Source: Pedococcus aerophilus (GTDB taxonomy: Bacteria; Actinomycetota; Actinomycetes; Actinomycetales; Dermatophilaceae). Taken from it: a DNA stretch of 64,000 nucleotides. The translations under genes and the position numbers were made by a program. Location: assembly GCF_039532215.1 (NCBI RefSeq), contig NZ_BAAARN010000001.1, forward strand, positions 851,029 through 915,028. Direction: 5' to 3'. Positions 9,056 through 17,076 of this stretch are shown here, in pieces; position 1 is the stretch's first letter; every line of letters starts with the position of its first letter. A model generated the notes under the pieces. The model made no database searches, had not been told where the DNA came from, and saw only the letters and a list, made by a program, of their open reading frames with translations.

Positions 9056-9331
9056 TCAGGAAGCCTGTTCGCGCCACTGGGCAGCCCGGCGCCCGGCCAG
9101 CAGCCGCTGCCCGAACCGCACGACCGTCCAGCTCCACCACCGGTCGATCTCCTCGGTGGCGACGCCTGCTCGCCACTCCCAGTGACCGCAGAGCTCCTCG
9201 AGCTCGGCATCACTCATGGCGGCACAGGCGGCGACGAGAGGTCCCGGGCGCTGGAGCAGAGGGTCGGCGAACGGTGGCCCCTCGTAGACCACCCAGGTGT
9301 GCGTCGCGTCGATCCGGTCGTGGTCAAGCAT
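9056..9331 (-). CDS. Hypothetical protein, 91 residues
   Basis: Not recognised. The start was set at ATG 9331 (MLDHDRIDATHTWVVYEGPP); the frame is open to 9433, but the extra N-terminus looks uncoded. The protein is soluble, Trp-rich and acidic in the middle (CGHWEWRAGVATEEIDRWWSWTVVRFG), with a basic tail. No membrane segment or metal motif. It is convergent with the MFS gene, ending 50 bp from it. Confidence 0.5.
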   Translation of the reverse strand: MLDHDRIDATHTWVVYEGPPFADPLLQRPGPLVAACAAMSDAELEELCGHWEWRAGVATEEIDRWWSWTVVRFGQRLLAGRRAAQWREQAS

Positions 9332-9440
9332 CTGCCGATCATGGCCCGATCGGTCCACCCCTGCCTCCGACGAACGGTGGAGGATCTCCTCCCTGCAAGC
9401 GCAGTAGCTGGTCGTGCCGCCGTCCAGCCACAAGCAGGAT

Positions 9441-9534
9441 GCGCTCGGCCAGCAGTCAGCCGGCCAAGCAGCCGAGCGCCCAGCAGCCGGCCGTCAGTCA
9501 GCCGGCCACCCAGCAGCGGAACCCCCCAGCAGCA
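9441..9534. repeat. Low-complexity CAGCAGCCGGCC-like repeats
   Basis: Degenerate copies of CAGTCAGCCGGCC/CAGCAGCCGGCC are reiterated between the hypothetical gene and the DUF222-HNH gene. Several frames stay open through it, but their products are low-complexity and start poorly, so I treat it as a noncoding repeat tract. Confidence 0.4.
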
Positions 9535-9619
9535 GGCCAACCGCGAAGGGACGCTCGGTCAGCAGGACGCCGGGTGGGGCACGACGGCGGGCCGCACGGT
9601 GGCGTGACCCATCGCCCGC

Positions 9620-11089
9620 TCAGGCTGCAGCGGGTACGGAGCGGGGCCGAGTTCGTTCTCGCCAGTCACGCAGCGCGGTGTCGTAGGACCCGACAGCCAG
9701 ATCCCACACCACCCGTGGTCGCCCTTGTCTCTCCCCGACCCCGGGGTGGCCGCCGCCACCGTCCCGGACGACCCGACCGGCGTACCGCTGCTGGTGCACG
9801 ACCGTGTGGTGCGCCCGGCAGAGCAGGGCGGCGTTGTCGATGTCCGAGGGCCCGCCGTCGACCCAGTGCACAAGGTGATGGGCGTCTGTCCACGCCGCCG
9901 GTTTCGAGCAACCCGGGAACGTGCATCCGCCGTCCCTGAGCCACAGGTGTCGGATCTGGGCGCGATCGAACAACCGGACCGCTGTCCCCTGATCGAGGAC
10001 CTCACCGGCCGACCCGAGGACCGCTGGGACGACCTGTGCGTCGCACGCGAGCCGACGCACCACACCCGGGGTCAACGCCTGCTCGTCGAGCGTCAGGCCC
10101 GCGCCGCGACACTGCCCCTTGAGGACCTCCCAAGGCACCGTGACCACCAGTGAGGTCTTGGCCTGGCGCGGGATCCCGTCAGGGGCGGACACGGCCCGAC
10201 CCACGAGGTCCAGCAGCGCGTCGGCCCGTCGGGCGGCAGGGGTGCGGGGGTCGTGCTCACCGGTGTCCTCGTCGCGGCGGGGCTTGGCCAGGGCGTCGAC
10301 GGCGGCGTCGACGATCGCCGCCCCCTCCTCGTCGAGGACCAGCGTGTACCGGCTCATCCCGACGGGTCCCCTGCCATTGACCAGCGACCGGTGCGCCCGC
10401 CGCCGATCGGCGTCGCGTTCGACCGCGGCGTCGGGGCGGATCACCTCCCCAGCGCGCTGCAGCGCGAACCCCAGCCGGCGCTCGTCGATCCCGTCGTCTC
10501 CCCGCGCCACCTCGACCAGCGCGGCGAACGCCTCCGCCAGGTCGTCGGGTGCAGCCAGACCCCGGATGCTCGTGTGGAACCGGCAGAGCTGCGCGGCCTT
10601 GCCCAACCCCAGAGCATTCACCCGCTCCTGCGGGTCCGGCGATGCCGCCCCCAGCACCGCGTCGACCAGGCCCTCCAGCCGCGCGTCGCCCCCGACCCCC
10701 GGGCCAGCAGCACCGCCGAGGGACGCCACCGCCGTCGCGACGACATTCGCGTCGAGCAGTTCGCGTGCGGTCAGTGCCGGCGCGACGGCACGGGCCCAGT
10801 CCACGGGGCCCCAGCCCTGCCCAGCGCCGAGGCTGCGCCCCTTGGCCTCGGCCAGCACTGCTGCGACCTGTGCCCGCGCCGCCGCCACGACCTCCGCGAG
10901 CACGCCGAGCGCCTGCGCGACCTCACCGTCCTGGAGCTCCCACAGACCCGCGGCATCGGGTCGGCTCAGCTCCTCGGTCAACTCTCGCAGTGCCGCCTGT
11001 GCGGAGCCCAGTACGGACCGGGAACCCAGGCGCGCGCCACCGACACGACCACCAGAGGTGGGGTGCGGGGAGTCCGGAGTCGTCGCCAT
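9620..11089 (-). CDS. DUF222 protein with C-terminal HNH nuclease domain
   Basis: 489 residues. The start ATG 11089 (MATTPDSPHPTSG) is the most plausible; the open frame continues to 11194. The long Ala-rich helical part (about 40-330) is the DUF222 region. The C-terminus carries the HNH pattern CTFPGCSKP...DAHHLVHW..GG...N.ALLCRAHHTVVH, with the paired Cys and His residues that build the beta-beta-alpha-metal site. This family is multicopy in many actinobacteria and is thought to act as a DNA nuclease, sometimes mobile; the cellular role is unknown. No Shine-Dalgarno precedes the start. Confidence 0.85.
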   Translation of the reverse strand: MATTPDSPHPTSGGRVGGARLGSRSVLGSAQAALRELTEELSRPDAAGLWELQDGEVAQALGVLAEVVAAARAQVAAVLAEAKGRSLGAGQGWGPVDWARAVAPALTARELLDANVVATAVASLGGAAGPGVGGDARLEGLVDAVLGAASPDPQERVNALGLGKAAQLCRFHTSIRGLAAPDDLAEAFAALVEVARGDDGIDERRLGFALQRAGEVIRPDAAVERDADRRRAHRSLVNGRGPVGMSRYTLVLDEEGAAIVDAAVDALAKPRRDEDTGEHDPRTPAARRADALLDLVGRAVSAPDGIPRQAKTSLVVTVPWEVLKGQCRGAGLTLDEQALTPGVVRRLACDAQVVPAVLGSAGEVLDQGTAVRLFDRAQIRHLWLRDGGCTFPGCSKPAAWTDAHHLVHWVDGGPSDIDNAALLCRAHHTVVHQQRYAGRVVRDGGGGHPGVGERQGRPRVVWDLAVGSYDTALRDWRERTRPRSVPAAA

Positions 11090-11246
11090 ACCAAGGACAC
11101 TATCGGCGACCACTGACAACGCCCTTGGCTCCGCAGACACCCCGAAGTCGTTGCAGGTCAGCGATATTCGTGATCCGCGAGTACATCGAACCACTGGTCA
11201 CACCAGCACCTCCCGTTAGGCGCGCAGGCCTGTCATGATGGGTCGC

Positions 11247-11579
11247 ATGGCGTACGACGAGGGTGTGGCGCAGCGGATCCGCGAGCTCGTCGTGGGCGAG
11301 CTGGACGTGACGGAGAAGCGGATGTTCGGCGGGTTGGCGTTCCTCGTGAACGGCAACATGTCTGTCGCGGTGAGCGGCAGTGGCGGTCTCATGGTCCGTC
11401 TCGACATCGATGACGCCACCCCTCTGCTCGATCCGCCGGTGGTGACGCCGATGGTGATGCAGGACCGGCCGATGAAGGGCTGGCTGCGCGTGACCGAGGC
11501 GGGGTACGCGACGGACGACGAGCTACGTGAGTGGGTCGACCGCAGCATCGAGTTCGCCAGGACCCTCCCCCACAAGTAG
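11247..11579 (+). CDS. TfoX N-terminal domain protein
   Basis: 110 residues. The start is at ATG 11247 (MAYDEGVAQRIRELV); an in-frame ATG pair lies 4 codons upstream. EKRMFGGLAFLVNGNMSVAV and the closing GYATDDELREWVDRSIEFARTLP match the TfoX_N family. In gamma-proteobacteria full-length TfoX/Sxy governs competence, but stand-alone TfoX_N proteins are widespread and uncharacterised. No Shine-Dalgarno is visible, so translation may be leaderless. Confidence 0.8.
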   Translation: MAYDEGVAQRIRELVVGELDVTEKRMFGGLAFLVNGNMSVAVSGSGGLMVRLDIDDATPLLDPPVVTPMVMQDRPMKGWLRVTEAGYATDDELREWVDRSIEFARTLPHK

Positions 11580-11589
11580 GACGAGCCGC

Positions 11590-12921
11590 TCAGCCACCGT
11601 TGGCCGCAGCCGCGATTGCCACCGCCATCTGCCTCGCGCGGTCGTCGGAGACGCCCAGCGCTTCCGACGCCACCTTCACGACGGTGTCCGCTCGAGCGCG
11701 AACCGGCTTGACGCCCTTGATCATCGGTTGGCCCGTCGCCACAGATGCCGTCGTCGCGGACCGGTACGACGAGTCATAGCCACTAGAGAAGACGACCCTC
11801 TTCTGCCGGACCGACGTTGACAGGTTCGTGTCCCAGGAGTTGTGCTCGGCAGCCATCGTGATGGTCACCAGGACGGTCGACGGGTCGTCGAGTCGCGTTC
11901 CCCACGCACATCCCTGACTGGTGACGACCGGCTTCACACTGCGCTTGATGATGGCTTTGATCTCAGCAGCCGAGGCGTCAGCACAGTCCGGCGGTCCAAG
12001 CGGCTTGGGTCGGGCCTTGGACTTCGTCGGTGTGGCGGCTTTTTTCGCGGCAGCACCCTTCGTCGGGCTCTTCTTCAGGTCGACGGGCTTGGCCGCCGCC
12101 GCTGCCGTCGTCGGTGACGGGCTCCCGGCTGCTGTCGAGGGCTGCCCTGCCGTCGCCAGCGACTCGACGCCGGCCGTCAGGATCGCCGGGAGGTTGTTCA
12201 GCAGCACAAGGAAACCCACCACCATGAGCCCGCCCACGAACGCCTTCCTCAGGCGTCGGGCCGCTCTACGAGGGCGGGCCGGCGAGGGTCGAGGGCTACG
12301 CTTCCGCGCGGTCCGACCGGGCGGCTTGCCCGCCATGGCCGACAGCAGGAGCTGGTCGGTCGTGGTCGAGGGGAAGTCGGTGATGACCCGGGTCGCGACG
12401 GTGGGAACGACCTCGGGCGACAGGACCACCGGACGAGCTCGCAACCAGCCCGGCAGGGCCGCAACAGGCACCACCCAGACTCCCCGCACCATACGAGGCT
12501 CACCGAACTCGCCCGCGTGCGAGCCAGCCAGGCACAACACAGGCGTGACCGGCCGGTCGCTCTCGGCTGCCATGTAAGCCGCCATGCCGTGCACCTTGGT
12601 GAGCTCGCTCGCGAGGCTCACGCTCTCGGATCGACCGTCGCGGTGCCGGTGCTGGAACAGGCCACCCTCGTGCTCCGTCACCCGTCCGGCGCGGTTCTTC
12701 GCGTCGACGAGGTAGATGCCGGTGGGGCCGACGACCACGTGGTCGAGGTTGGCCTCGGAGCGACCGGGACGCAGCAGTCGGTCATGGACGACGGTCCAGC
12801 CGGCGGGGAGGGAGGCCAGCGCTGCCGCGACCCGACGCTCCCCCTCGGCGCCGGCTTCCCACCGAGCGGCTTCGTCCCTCAGCTTCTTCGCGTGCTCGTC
12901 CGCGCTGCCCCCTGCACTCAC
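11590..12921 (-). CDS. NERD-domain membrane protein
   Basis: About 443 residues; the start is uncertain (tandem GTGs at 12924/12921; open to GTG 12996). The N-terminal NERD domain (about 30-190) shows GAEGERRVAAALASLP, EANLDHVVVGPTGIYLVDAKNRAGRV: a restriction-endonuclease-like fold with the D...D-x-K core. A basic linker leads to one membrane segment (GGLMVVGFLVLLNNLPAILTA). Next is a Thr/Ser/Pro/Lys linker, then an outer domain of about 130 residues with two Cys (PPDCADAS..., SQGCAWGT), possibly disulfide-bonded. NERD proteins are inferred nucleases or DNA-processing factors. It ends 10 nt from the convergent TfoX gene and is divergent from the metzincin gene. Confidence 0.8.
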   Translation of the reverse strand: MSAGGSADEHAKKLRDEAARWEAGAEGERRVAAALASLPAGWTVVHDRLLRPGRSEANLDHVVVGPTGIYLVDAKNRAGRVTEHEGGLFQHRHRDGRSESVSLASELTKVHGMAAYMAAESDRPVTPVLCLAGSHAGEFGEPRMVRGVWVVPVAALPGWLRARPVVLSPEVVPTVATRVITDFPSTTTDQLLLSAMAGKPPGRTARKRSPRPSPARPRRAARRLRKAFVGGLMVVGFLVLLNNLPAILTAGVESLATAGQPSTAAGSPSPTTAAAAAKPVDLKKSPTKGAAAKKAATPTKSKARPKPLGPPDCADASAAEIKAIIKRSVKPVVTSQGCAWGTRLDDPSTVLVTITMAAEHNSWDTNLSTSVRQKRVVFSSGYDSSYRSATTASVATGQPMIKGVKPVRARADTVVKVASEALGVSDDRARQMAVAIAAAANGG

Positions 12922-13125
12922 CACGCCGACGATGGTGCCGTGTCGGTCGGGTTCGCGTGCACGGTTTAAGGCAACTTGGCACGAAAGGTCGTTCACGGCT
13001 GCTTGCCCGAGGAAGGGTCGCCAACCGGGGTCCGCCGTGGGCGAAGGTCCGGTTTCCCGGCCGCGCGGCTCGCGTCCGACTTACGATCCTCGGGAGCAAT
13101 CGGCACGGATGTGGGGGCAGGCCAG

Positions 13126-14337
13126 GTGGGGACCGACGGACGCGTGGAGATCATCCACGTGGAGCGGCCGACGCAGTGTGCGTGCGGTGAGCCGCTGCGA
13201 GCGGGCGAACGCGCCGGCCTGCTCGCGGCCGAACCCTCGCCGGTGTGCCTGTGGTGCCTGGCGGACGTGCAGGCCGGACGTCCCCGCCCCCGACGTCGTC
13301 ACTCGGTCACCGAATGGCCGGAGCAGCTCGCCCTCACCTCCCCCGGCCCGTCCGGTGCCTTCGCCGCCGACCGTTCAGGCGACGACTGGTCTGCCGCGCC
13401 AACTCACCTCCAGGTGATCGATGGAGAGAGGGGCGTTCGTCACGGCCGCAGACGACGTATGGCGCGTGGCGGCCGCCCGCGGACCGTGGTCTCCCTGCTG
13501 CTCACCGCGGTCATCGTCGGTGGCGCACTGTGGGGCATTCCCCAGCTGATGGGCGCTGACAGGTCGTCGCTGCCGATCAGCGGGATCACGTGGGGTACCA
13601 ACGGGATCGACTACTCACAACCCGATCCCGTCGTGCCGGGATCGGTGCAGGGCATCCGGGCCATGTGGCCGCCCGTGCCCGTCGACGCGAAGGACGAGCC
13701 GCTCGGACGACCGCCGCTGTCCCGGTCGACTTCCACCGACTACGTGTTCATGCAGCGGACCGGCGGGCCGACGAGTGCACCGGTCGCGTGGGACCCGTGC
13801 CGCCCGATCCACATCGTCGTCAACGCGGCCGATGCACCGCCCGAGGCCGACCGCCTGCTCGCCGAGGGCGCCAGCGAGATCAGCAGGGCGACCGGTCTTC
13901 AGTTCGTCGTCGAGGGTCCGACCGACGAACCTCCGTCGGAGAAACGTCCTGCGATCGACGGCGCGAGGTACGGCAACCGCTGGTCGCCGGTGCTGCTCGC
14001 TTGGACCAACCCGACCGTCGTCCCCCGGCTCGCGGGGGATGTCGCTGGGCTCGGCGGACCGGACGGCGCGACGTACGCCAAGAGTATCGACCAGCACTGG
14101 GTCAGTGGGTTGGTCTACCTCGATGGTCCGACGTTCCGGGCGATCCTGCGGCGCCCCGACGGCTGGGCCCAGGCCCGCGCCATCGTCATGCACGAGCTCG
14201 GGCACCTCGTCGGTCTCACCCACGTCGCCAACCCGGGCGAGCTGATGGCTGCGAGGAACGACGGCCGCACCACGTTCGGCGACGGCGACCTCGAAGGCCT
14301 GAGGCAGCTCGGGGTCGGTCGTTGCTTCACCTCGTGA
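13126..14337 (+). CDS. Membrane-anchored metzincin-like zinc protease with N-terminal Cys motif
   Basis: About 403 residues from GTG 13126; GTG 13111 or 13144 are alternatives, and the frame is open to 12976. A TACGAT -10-like hexamer at 13082 supports a start in this area. The cytosolic N-terminus has CACGEP...CLWCLADV, a four-cysteine pattern like a small zinc ribbon. One membrane segment follows (TVVSLLLTAVIVGGALWGIP). The extracytoplasmic domain ends with IVMHELGHLVGLTHVANPGELM, the HExxHxxGxxH zinc motif plus a Met-turn-like Met, as in matrixin/metzincin peptidases. Substrate unknown. The gene ends at a strong bidirectional terminator. Confidence 0.82.
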   Translation: MGTDGRVEIIHVERPTQCACGEPLRAGERAGLLAAEPSPVCLWCLADVQAGRPRPRRRHSVTEWPEQLALTSPGPSGAFAADRSGDDWSAAPTHLQVIDGERGVRHGRRRRMARGGRPRTVVSLLLTAVIVGGALWGIPQLMGADRSSLPISGITWGTNGIDYSQPDPVVPGSVQGIRAMWPPVPVDAKDEPLGRPPLSRSTSTDYVFMQRTGGPTSAPVAWDPCRPIHIVVNAADAPPEADRLLAEGASEISRATGLQFVVEGPTDEPPSEKRPAIDGARYGNRWSPVLLAWTNPTVVPRLAGDVAGLGGPDGATYAKSIDQHWVSGLVYLDGPTFRAILRRPDGWAQARAIVMHELGHLVGLTHVANPGELMAARNDGRTTFGDGDLEGLRQLGVGRCFTS

Positions 14338-14352
14338 CCGTCACCTGACACA

Positions 14353-14393
14353 CCGCGGGGCGGCCGGTTCGTCGTGAACCGGCCGCCCCGCGG
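14353..14393. terminator. Bidirectional hairpin terminator
   Basis: A perfect 18-bp stem (14353-14370 with 14376-14393) encloses a 5-nt loop between the convergent metzincin and aldo-keto reductase genes. There is no T-run on either side. The 3' arm overlaps one copy of the GCGGCATAC 9-mer (14390-14398). Confidence 0.85.
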
Positions 14394-14433
14394 CATACCT
14401 GCTGGTGTTGCTTGGGTTTTGCCCTGTCTGGGT

Positions 14434-15444
14434 TCAGGCGACACGCGACTGGGGCGCAGTCTCCTTGGTCTTGCCGGCGTCGCGCTCGACGATGTCACCC
14501 AGCGCGTCGTCGATGGCCTTGAGCTGCGCGGCCTCGAGCTTCACGCCGGCGGCCTTGACGTTCTCGTGCACCTGCTCGGGACGGCTCGCACCCACCAAGG
14601 CGGCCGCGACGTTGTCGTTCTGGAGGACCCAGGCGACAGCGAGCTGGGCCATCGACAGGCCCGCCTCGTCGGCGATGGGCTTGAGCTTCTGGACGCGGGT
14701 GAGCACGTCGTCGTTCATGAACCGCTTGATCATGTCGGCGCCGCCCTTCTCGTCCGCGGCGCGCGAGCCCTCCGGCGGCTTCTGGCCGGGCTGGTACTTG
14801 CCGGTGAGCACGCCCTGGGCGATGGGGCTCCAGACGATCTGGCTGACTCCGAGCTCCTTGCTCGTGGGGACGACCTCGTCCTCGATGACGCGCCACAGCA
14901 TGGAGTACTGCGGCTGGCTCGAGATGAGCTGGATATTGAGCTCCTTGGCGAGCTTCACACCCTCGCGGATCTGGTCGGCGGTCCACTCGCTGACGCCGAT
15001 GTAGAGCGCCTTGCCCTGGCGGACGACGTCGGCGAAGGCCGTCATCGTCTCCTCGAGCGGCGTCTCGGTGTCGTACCGGTGCGCCTGGTAGAGGTCGACG
15101 TAGTCGGTCTGGAGGCGCTGCAGCGAGCCGTTGATCGACTCCATGATGTGCTTGCGGGACAGGCCGGTGTCGTTCTTCCCGCCCGGGCCGGTCGGCCAAT
15201 AGACCTTGGTGAAGATCTCGAGGCTCTCGCGCCGTTCGCCCTTGAGGGCGTCGCCGAGGACGGTCTCCGCCTTGGTGTTGGCGTAGACGTCGGCCGTGTC
15301 GAAGGTGCTGATGCCCGCGTCGAGAGCCGCGCGCACGCACTGCGTGGCGACGTCGTTCTCGACCTGCGAGCCGTGGGTGAGCCAGTTGCCGTAGGTGATC
15401 TCGGAGATCTTGAGACCACTGTTGCCGAGGTATCGGAATTCCAT
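14434..15444 (-). CDS. Aldo/keto reductase
   Basis: 336 residues, (beta/alpha)8 NADPH-dependent oxidoreductase related to the Kv-beta-like AKRs. Catalytic features: FDTADVYANTKAE (Asp and Tyr), FTKVYW (Lys), YQAHRYD (His), and a cofactor-binding C-terminal GASRPEQVHENVKA. The ATG at 15444 follows TACGGTTGAAGC, a -10-like TACGGT suggesting a leaderless transcript. It reduces aldehydes or ketones; the substrate is not predictable. Confidence 0.9.
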   Translation of the reverse strand: MEFRYLGNSGLKISEITYGNWLTHGSQVENDVATQCVRAALDAGISTFDTADVYANTKAETVLGDALKGERRESLEIFTKVYWPTGPGGKNDTGLSRKHIMESINGSLQRLQTDYVDLYQAHRYDTETPLEETMTAFADVVRQGKALYIGVSEWTADQIREGVKLAKELNIQLISSQPQYSMLWRVIEDEVVPTSKELGVSQIVWSPIAQGVLTGKYQPGQKPPEGSRAADEKGGADMIKRFMNDDVLTRVQKLKPIADEAGLSMAQLAVAWVLQNDNVAAALVGASRPEQVHENVKAAGVKLEAAQLKAIDDALGDIVERDAGKTKETAPQSRVA

Positions 15445-15684
15445 GCTTCAACCGTATGCCGCGCGGCTCGGCGCCGCGCGCCCGGCACCCCGCGCGCTGG
15501 GGACCTAGGCGGTTCGCGCGGACGTCGGGCACAGCGCGTCCGTTGTCGTGCAGGCATGGCAGCGCCATTGGAACGATTCGGGACGGTCATCGGAAGTCAG
15601 TCACCCCGCCCGAATCCTCGATTCCGAGGAGTTCCATCGGGCAATCGCTCCCATCCCACGCTGCGGTCTGTAAGACTCCCGACC

Positions 15685-16527
15685 GTGAGCGAGGGGTGGA
15701 GCGAGAGTGAGGTTGAGCGCACGCTTGACGCCTACTTCGAAATGTTTCGTCTGGAGTTGGCGGGGGACACGTATCGCAAGGTTGACTTCTATCGGCCTTT
15801 GAGCGAAACGATCGGTCGCAGCGAGAACGCCGTTGGGTACAAGTTCAGCAACGTGTCGGCGGTGCTAGCGGAGATGGGCGCGACCTTCGTTGAGGGCTAC
15901 AAGCCCCTTGCGAATGTGCAAGAACTCCTTCGCACCCGCGCCCAGGAGCGCCTCGCTGGTGACCCTGAACTTCGTCGCCTCATGATCCACCTAGCGGCTA
16001 GCGAACCCACCGACGGCGAACGCGCCTTGGGTGACCCAGTTCCTGTTCCTGATGACCTCGTTCTGCCTGACCGAACGGCCACCCGATCGCGGCGCGGTCG
16101 GTCAGTGGACTTCAACGCTCTGGAAGCCACGAACTCCGCACGTGGCCTCGCGGGGGAACTGATGGTGCTTCACAGGGAGAGACGGTTGTTGGCTGACCTT
16201 GGTCGTCCCGACCTATCGAAGCTTGTACGCCATGTTTCAGTTGAGGACGGTGATGGGCTGGGCTACGACGTGAGATCTTTCGATCCGACCGGTAAAGAAC
16301 GATTCCTGGAAGTGAAGACGACCATCAGGTCGCAGCGGCAGCCCTTCTATGTCAGTGCCAACGAGGTTGATTTCTCCGAGGAAGCGCAAGATAGATTCAC
16401 CCTTGTAAGGGTCTTTCATCTCGAGCGAAATCCGGGCTTCTACGAGATGTCCGGCTCTCTCAAAGAGACGGCGCTCCTAGTGCCTGACTCATACGTTGCT
16501 CAGCCGATTCGGAAGCGTGCGAGCTAG
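15685..16527 (+). CDS. DUF3883 restriction-endonuclease-like protein
   Basis: 280 residues from GTG 15685; upstream sequence in frame looks noncoding. The N-terminus (WSESEVERTLDAYFEMFRLE, VDFYRPLSETIGRSENAVGYKFSNVSAVL) is a helical domain often seen with McrBC-like or HNH modules. The C-terminus has GDGLGYDVRSFDP...ERFLEVKTT, the D...ExK core of a PD-(D/E)xK fold as in DUF3883 (NO VEIN C-terminal) proteins. Base composition and codon use are clearly AT-richer than neighbouring genes (frequent third-position A/T), a sign of horizontal transfer. Domain and transfer signature fit an orphan DNA defence or restriction gene; no helicase or methylase partner is present. Confidence 0.75.
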   Translation: MSEGWSESEVERTLDAYFEMFRLELAGDTYRKVDFYRPLSETIGRSENAVGYKFSNVSAVLAEMGATFVEGYKPLANVQELLRTRAQERLAGDPELRRLMIHLAASEPTDGERALGDPVPVPDDLVLPDRTATRSRRGRSVDFNALEATNSARGLAGELMVLHRERRLLADLGRPDLSKLVRHVSVEDGDGLGYDVRSFDPTGKERFLEVKTTIRSQRQPFYVSANEVDFSEEAQDRFTLVRVFHLERNPGFYEMSGSLKETALLVPDSYVAQPIRKRAS

Positions 16528-16600
16528 GCGTCAGGGCTCTCTGCATCTATCCCCGACAGCGGCCGACGTCCAACCGACGCCGGACGCCGGCCGCCACTCG

Positions 16601-16738
16601 CTACTTCTTGCGCTTCGGCGTCTGCGCGAGCGCGCTTGCAGCGGCCGTCTTGGCCGACTTCGACGCCGAACGACTCGTCAGAGTCCGGCTCGCTGCACGT
16701 GCAGCAGCGGCGCCCGTCTGTTTCGAGTTCCTGGGCAC
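16601..16738 (-). CDS. Small basic SALAQ-type protein, 45 residues
   Basis: The start is fixed by an outstanding ribosome site, AAGGAGGT, 7 nt before GTG 16738. The product MPRNSKQTGAAAARAASRTL ... KTAAASALAQTPKRKK is Lys/Arg/Ala/Ser-rich. I recognise the general pattern NSKQT - AS..L - K.AA.SAL.Q from small uncharacterised bacterial proteins. It is probably helical and may bind nucleic acid; function unknown. It is convergent with the DUF3883 gene (73 bp apart), and structured DNA lies upstream. Confidence 0.65.
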   Translation of the reverse strand: MPRNSKQTGAAAARAASRTLTSRSASKSAKTAAASALAQTPKRKK

Positions 16739-16775
16739 AACCTTTACCTCCTTCCCGCGGGTGTGGACTTGCATA

Positions 16776-16880
16776 TGTCCCGCGAGAAGTGGTCTCATGC
16801 TGGTTCTGACACCAACGCTCGAGACCACCTCTCGCAGCTTTGAGAACGCCCGGCCCGGCAAGGCCGGGCGTTCTGTTTGT
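16776..16880 (+). ncRNA. Structured element A (hairpin plus terminator-like hairpin)
   Basis: A 14-of-15-bp stem pairs 16783-16797 (GCGAGAAGTGGTCTC) with a complementary arm ending at 16835; the apical loop contains TGGT-TCTGAC-ACCA. After a short spacer comes a perfect 13-bp hairpin (16843-16855 / 16862-16874) followed by GTTTGT, as in a rho-independent terminator reading on the plus strand. It shares its first 17 bases, nearly identical, and an internal TCTGACA with element B 102 bp further on. It could be a small RNA, or a leader of the minus-strand small gene; no clear promoter. Confidence 0.4.
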
Positions 16881-16975
16881 CCGGGGAGAAGTGGATCAGA
16901 TTGCTCTGACATTCCTTCTCCACAACGACCGTCGCCCCGGAACCCCCATGAGGGGCCCGGGGCGACGGCTTTGTC
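16878..16975 (+). ncRNA. Structured element B (second tandem copy)
   Basis: It begins TGTCCGGGGAGAAGTGG (15 of 17 identical to element A) and also holds TCTGACA. GGAGAAG pairs with CTTCTCC, with an inner TCAGA-ttgc-TCTGA. A 12-bp stem (16929-16940 / 16957-16968) with an inner CCCC/GGGG follows, then CTTTGT. The two units have the same order of parts but different terminator sequences, which argues for conserved structure rather than recent duplication. Confidence 0.4.
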
Positions 16976-16979
16976 GGCG

Positions 16980-17001
16980 TTATCGCTTCGGGAAGCGATA
17001 A
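16980..17001. repeat. Perfect 10-bp inverted repeat
   Basis: TTATCGCTTC, 2-nt spacer, GAAGCGATAA; a further CGATAA follows at once. It looks like an operator or recombinase-type core rather than a terminator, as no T-run follows. It lies 76 bp beyond the nrdJ stop codon. Confidence 0.5.
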
Positions 17002-17010
17002 CGATAAGAA

Positions 17011-17076
17011 CTGTCACTCACGCAACTACGTGACACTCCGCGCAACTCGTGCGTGACACTTCCGCGCAACTCGTCA
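17011..17076. repeat. Three imperfect tandem repeats downstream of nrdJ
   Basis: About 20-24 bp units, the best pair being TGACACTCCGCGCAACTCGT (17031) and TGACACTTCCGCGCAACTCG (17054). A shorter, more diverged first copy begins at 17011. The last unit abuts the nrdJ stop codon. There are too few copies and no spacers, so it is not a CRISPR. Confidence 0.55.

Noticed and set aside
9434-9619. Short frames through the CAGCAGCCGGCC repeat tract
   Set aside because: Products are simple repeats without a credible start; treated as noncoding.
17011-17076. CRISPR array
   Set aside because: Three unequal repeats, no spacers, no cas genes.
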